A stretch of 7,008 nucleotides of DNA from JAABYT01 sp041581935 (lineage in GTDB: Bacteria; Pseudomonadota; Gammaproteobacteria; HK1). Below are positions 5,964-7,008 of the stretch, one piece after another. The notes beneath the pieces were generated by a model. That model saw only the letters and a list, made by a program, of their open reading frames with translations. It did no database searches and had not been told where the DNA came from. Made by a program: the position numbers and the translations under genes. Where the stretch lies: NCBI GenBank assembly GCA_041581935.1, contig JBFICP010000170.1:1-7008 (forward strand), given 5' to 3'. How positions within the stretch are numbered: position 1 is the stretch's first letter; each line of letters begins with the position of its first letter.

Positions 5964-7008
5964 ATGCAAATAGTCATCCTTCCCGGCGACGACATCGGAC
6001 CCGAAATCACCGCCGCCACTCGAAAGGTCCTCGACGTGCTCGACGCCAAGCTCGACCTCGGACTGCGCCTCGATGAACGCGCCATGGGACTCGCAACGCT
6101 GGACAGTCATGCCAGCACTCTGCCGCGCGCAGTGCTCGACGATGCACGCGCCGCCGACGGGGTGATACTCGCACCCGTCTCCACTTATGGCTATCCACCC
6201 GCGGATGAGGGCGGCATCAATCCGTCGGCTCATATTCGCATCGCACTCGATCTCTACGCCAACATTCGTCCCAGTCGCACCCGCGCCGGGGTGCACAACG
6301 TTGCCGACGATATGGATATCGTCGTCGTAAGGGAGAACACCGAAGGTTTCTACGCCGACCGGAACATGCTCGGTGGCAGCGGCGAGTTTCAACCCTCGGA
6401 GGATCTGGCGCTCGCGGTGCGAAAGGTGAGCGCGGCTGCGAGTCAACGCATTGCCAGAACGGCTTTCGGGCTGGCGATGCGGCGCGATAAGCACGTCACC
6501 ATGGTGCACAAAGCCAACGTGCTAAAAGTCACGGATGGTTTGTTCGTCCGCGAGGTCGTCAAGGTCGCCGAGGAATTCCCCGCTGTGCGTCTCGACGAGA
6601 TGCTGATCGATGCCATGGCCGCGCGTCTGATTCGCGAGCCTGAAGCGTTCGATGTCATCGTCACGACCAACATGTACGGCGACATACTCTCGGACGAGGC
6701 GGCGGCGCTGTGCGGAGGTCTCGGTCTCGCATCGGCATTGAACGCCGGTGACGAGCACGCTGTCGCGCAAGCCGTGCACGGCTCGGCACCCGACATTGCC
6801 GGGCGCGGCATTGCCAACCCGGCGGCGCTCATGCTCTCCGCGGCGATGTTGCTCGACTGGCTAGGCACCAGGCACGACAAGCCGATACTCAACGTCGCAG
6901 CAGATCTGCTCGAAGGTGCGGTGAACACGGCGCTTGCGGATGCTCGCAACCATACGCCCGATCTCGGCGGCGATGCGACGACGGAATCGTTTGCCAGCGC
7001 CGTGACCG
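5964..7008 (+). CDS. Isocitrate/isopropylmalate dehydrogenase family (NAD-dependent beta-decarboxylating), 3' end cut by window
   Basis: The frame stays open to the last base; 348 residues are visible, so nearly all of a roughly 350-370-residue enzyme. The family oxidises and decarboxylates a 3-hydroxy acid (2R,3S type) to a 2-oxo acid plus CO2 in the cytosol, with Mg2+ or Mn2+. The full catalytic set can be matched: Arg92, Arg102 (YANIRP), Arg123 and Tyr130 (RENTEGFY), Lys183 (VHKANVLK), Asp216, Asp240 and Asp244 (NMYGDILSDEAA). HGSAPDIAG (272-280) has the Asp-Ile pair that marks NAD+ use in isopropylmalate dehydrogenase. The substrate-discriminating helix reads GGINPSAHIR (83-92), with polar Asn86 and Ser88 and not the leucines of LeuB, so it is probably not LeuB. 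It follows the dehydratase subunits with a 6-base gap and presumably acts on their product. Confidence 0.92.
   Translation, partial: MQIVILPGDDIGPEITAATRKVLDVLDAKLDLGLRLDERAMGLATLDSHASTLPRAVLDDARAADGVILAPVSTYGYPPADEGGINPSAHIRIALDLYANIRPSRTRAGVHNVADDMDIVVVRENTEGFYADRNMLGGSGEFQPSEDLALAVRKVSAAASQRIARTAFGLAMRRDKHVTMVHKANVLKVTDGLFVREVVKVAEEFPAVRLDEMLIDAMAARLIREPEAFDVIVTTNMYGDILSDEAAALCGGLGLASALNAGDEHAVAQAVHGSAPDIAGRGIANPAALMLSAAMLLDWLGTRHDKPILNVAADLLEGAVNTALADARNHTPDLGGDATTESFASAVT

Noticed and set aside
5658..6509. 283-codon minus-strand open frame over the small subunit and dehydrogenase
   Set aside because: It spans two well-supported genes antisense to them and shows no family features.
4195..7008. 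Naming the three enzymes leuC, leuD and leuB
   Set aside because: The family is right, but the loop YLKG, the CTG motif and the polar substrate helix of the dehydrogenase do not fit isopropylmalate enzymes, so leucine gene symbols would mislead.

Overview
The window looks like chromosomal DNA from a GC-rich bacterium, most likely a proteobacterium. The grounds are compact gene packing with 4-base start/stop overlaps, strong G/C preference at third codon positions, and the gene families present. I cannot name a genus. I saw no tRNA, rRNA, CRISPR array, insertion sequence or other mobile element. There are three transcription units. (1) Positions 1-1643, plus strand: the 3' two thirds of a class III (CaiB/BaiF) CoA-transferase gene, translationally coupled to an NAD-type short-chain dehydrogenase/reductase. 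(2) Positions 1670-2782, minus strand: a complete branched-chain aminotransferase, convergent with unit 1 and divergent from unit 3. (3) Positions 2964-7008, plus strand: an MFS transporter, then a two-subunit aconitase/isopropylmalate-dehydratase-type enzyme (large and small subunits, overlapping by 4 bases), then an isocitrate/isopropylmalate-type beta-decarboxylating dehydrogenase cut by the window end.

Unit 3 is the most interesting part. A hydro-lyase/isomerase pair followed by a beta-decarboxylating dehydrogenase is the chemistry of the last steps of leucine, homocitrate-type and TCA pathways: a 2-hydroxy acid is isomerised to a 3-hydroxy acid, then oxidised and decarboxylated to a 2-oxo acid. 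Here it comes with a transporter and no visible synthase. Specificity positions argue against a plain leucine operon. The small subunit has YLKG where homoaconitase has YLRT and isopropylmalate isomerase has a hydrophobic version. The dehydrogenase has polar N86 and S88 where isocitrate dehydrogenase has Ser and Asn and isopropylmalate dehydrogenase has leucines. The large subunit has CTG instead of the usual CTN next to its first cluster cysteine. Together these suggest an unassigned substrate, possibly one with an extra carboxylate, taken up or exported by the MFS protein and oxidised with NAD+. The aminotransferase next door could use the resulting 2-oxo acid, but may simply be housekeeping. 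The CoA-transferase/SDR unit may or may not belong to the same pathway.

The 181-base divergent intergenic region (2783-2963) and the first codons of the MFS gene are rich in symmetry: a 15-bp palindrome, a 10-bp inverted repeat of CCNGATCNGG sites, a palindrome over the MFS start codon, and a 19-position stem (one mismatch) inside the MFS coding sequence. These are candidate control elements.
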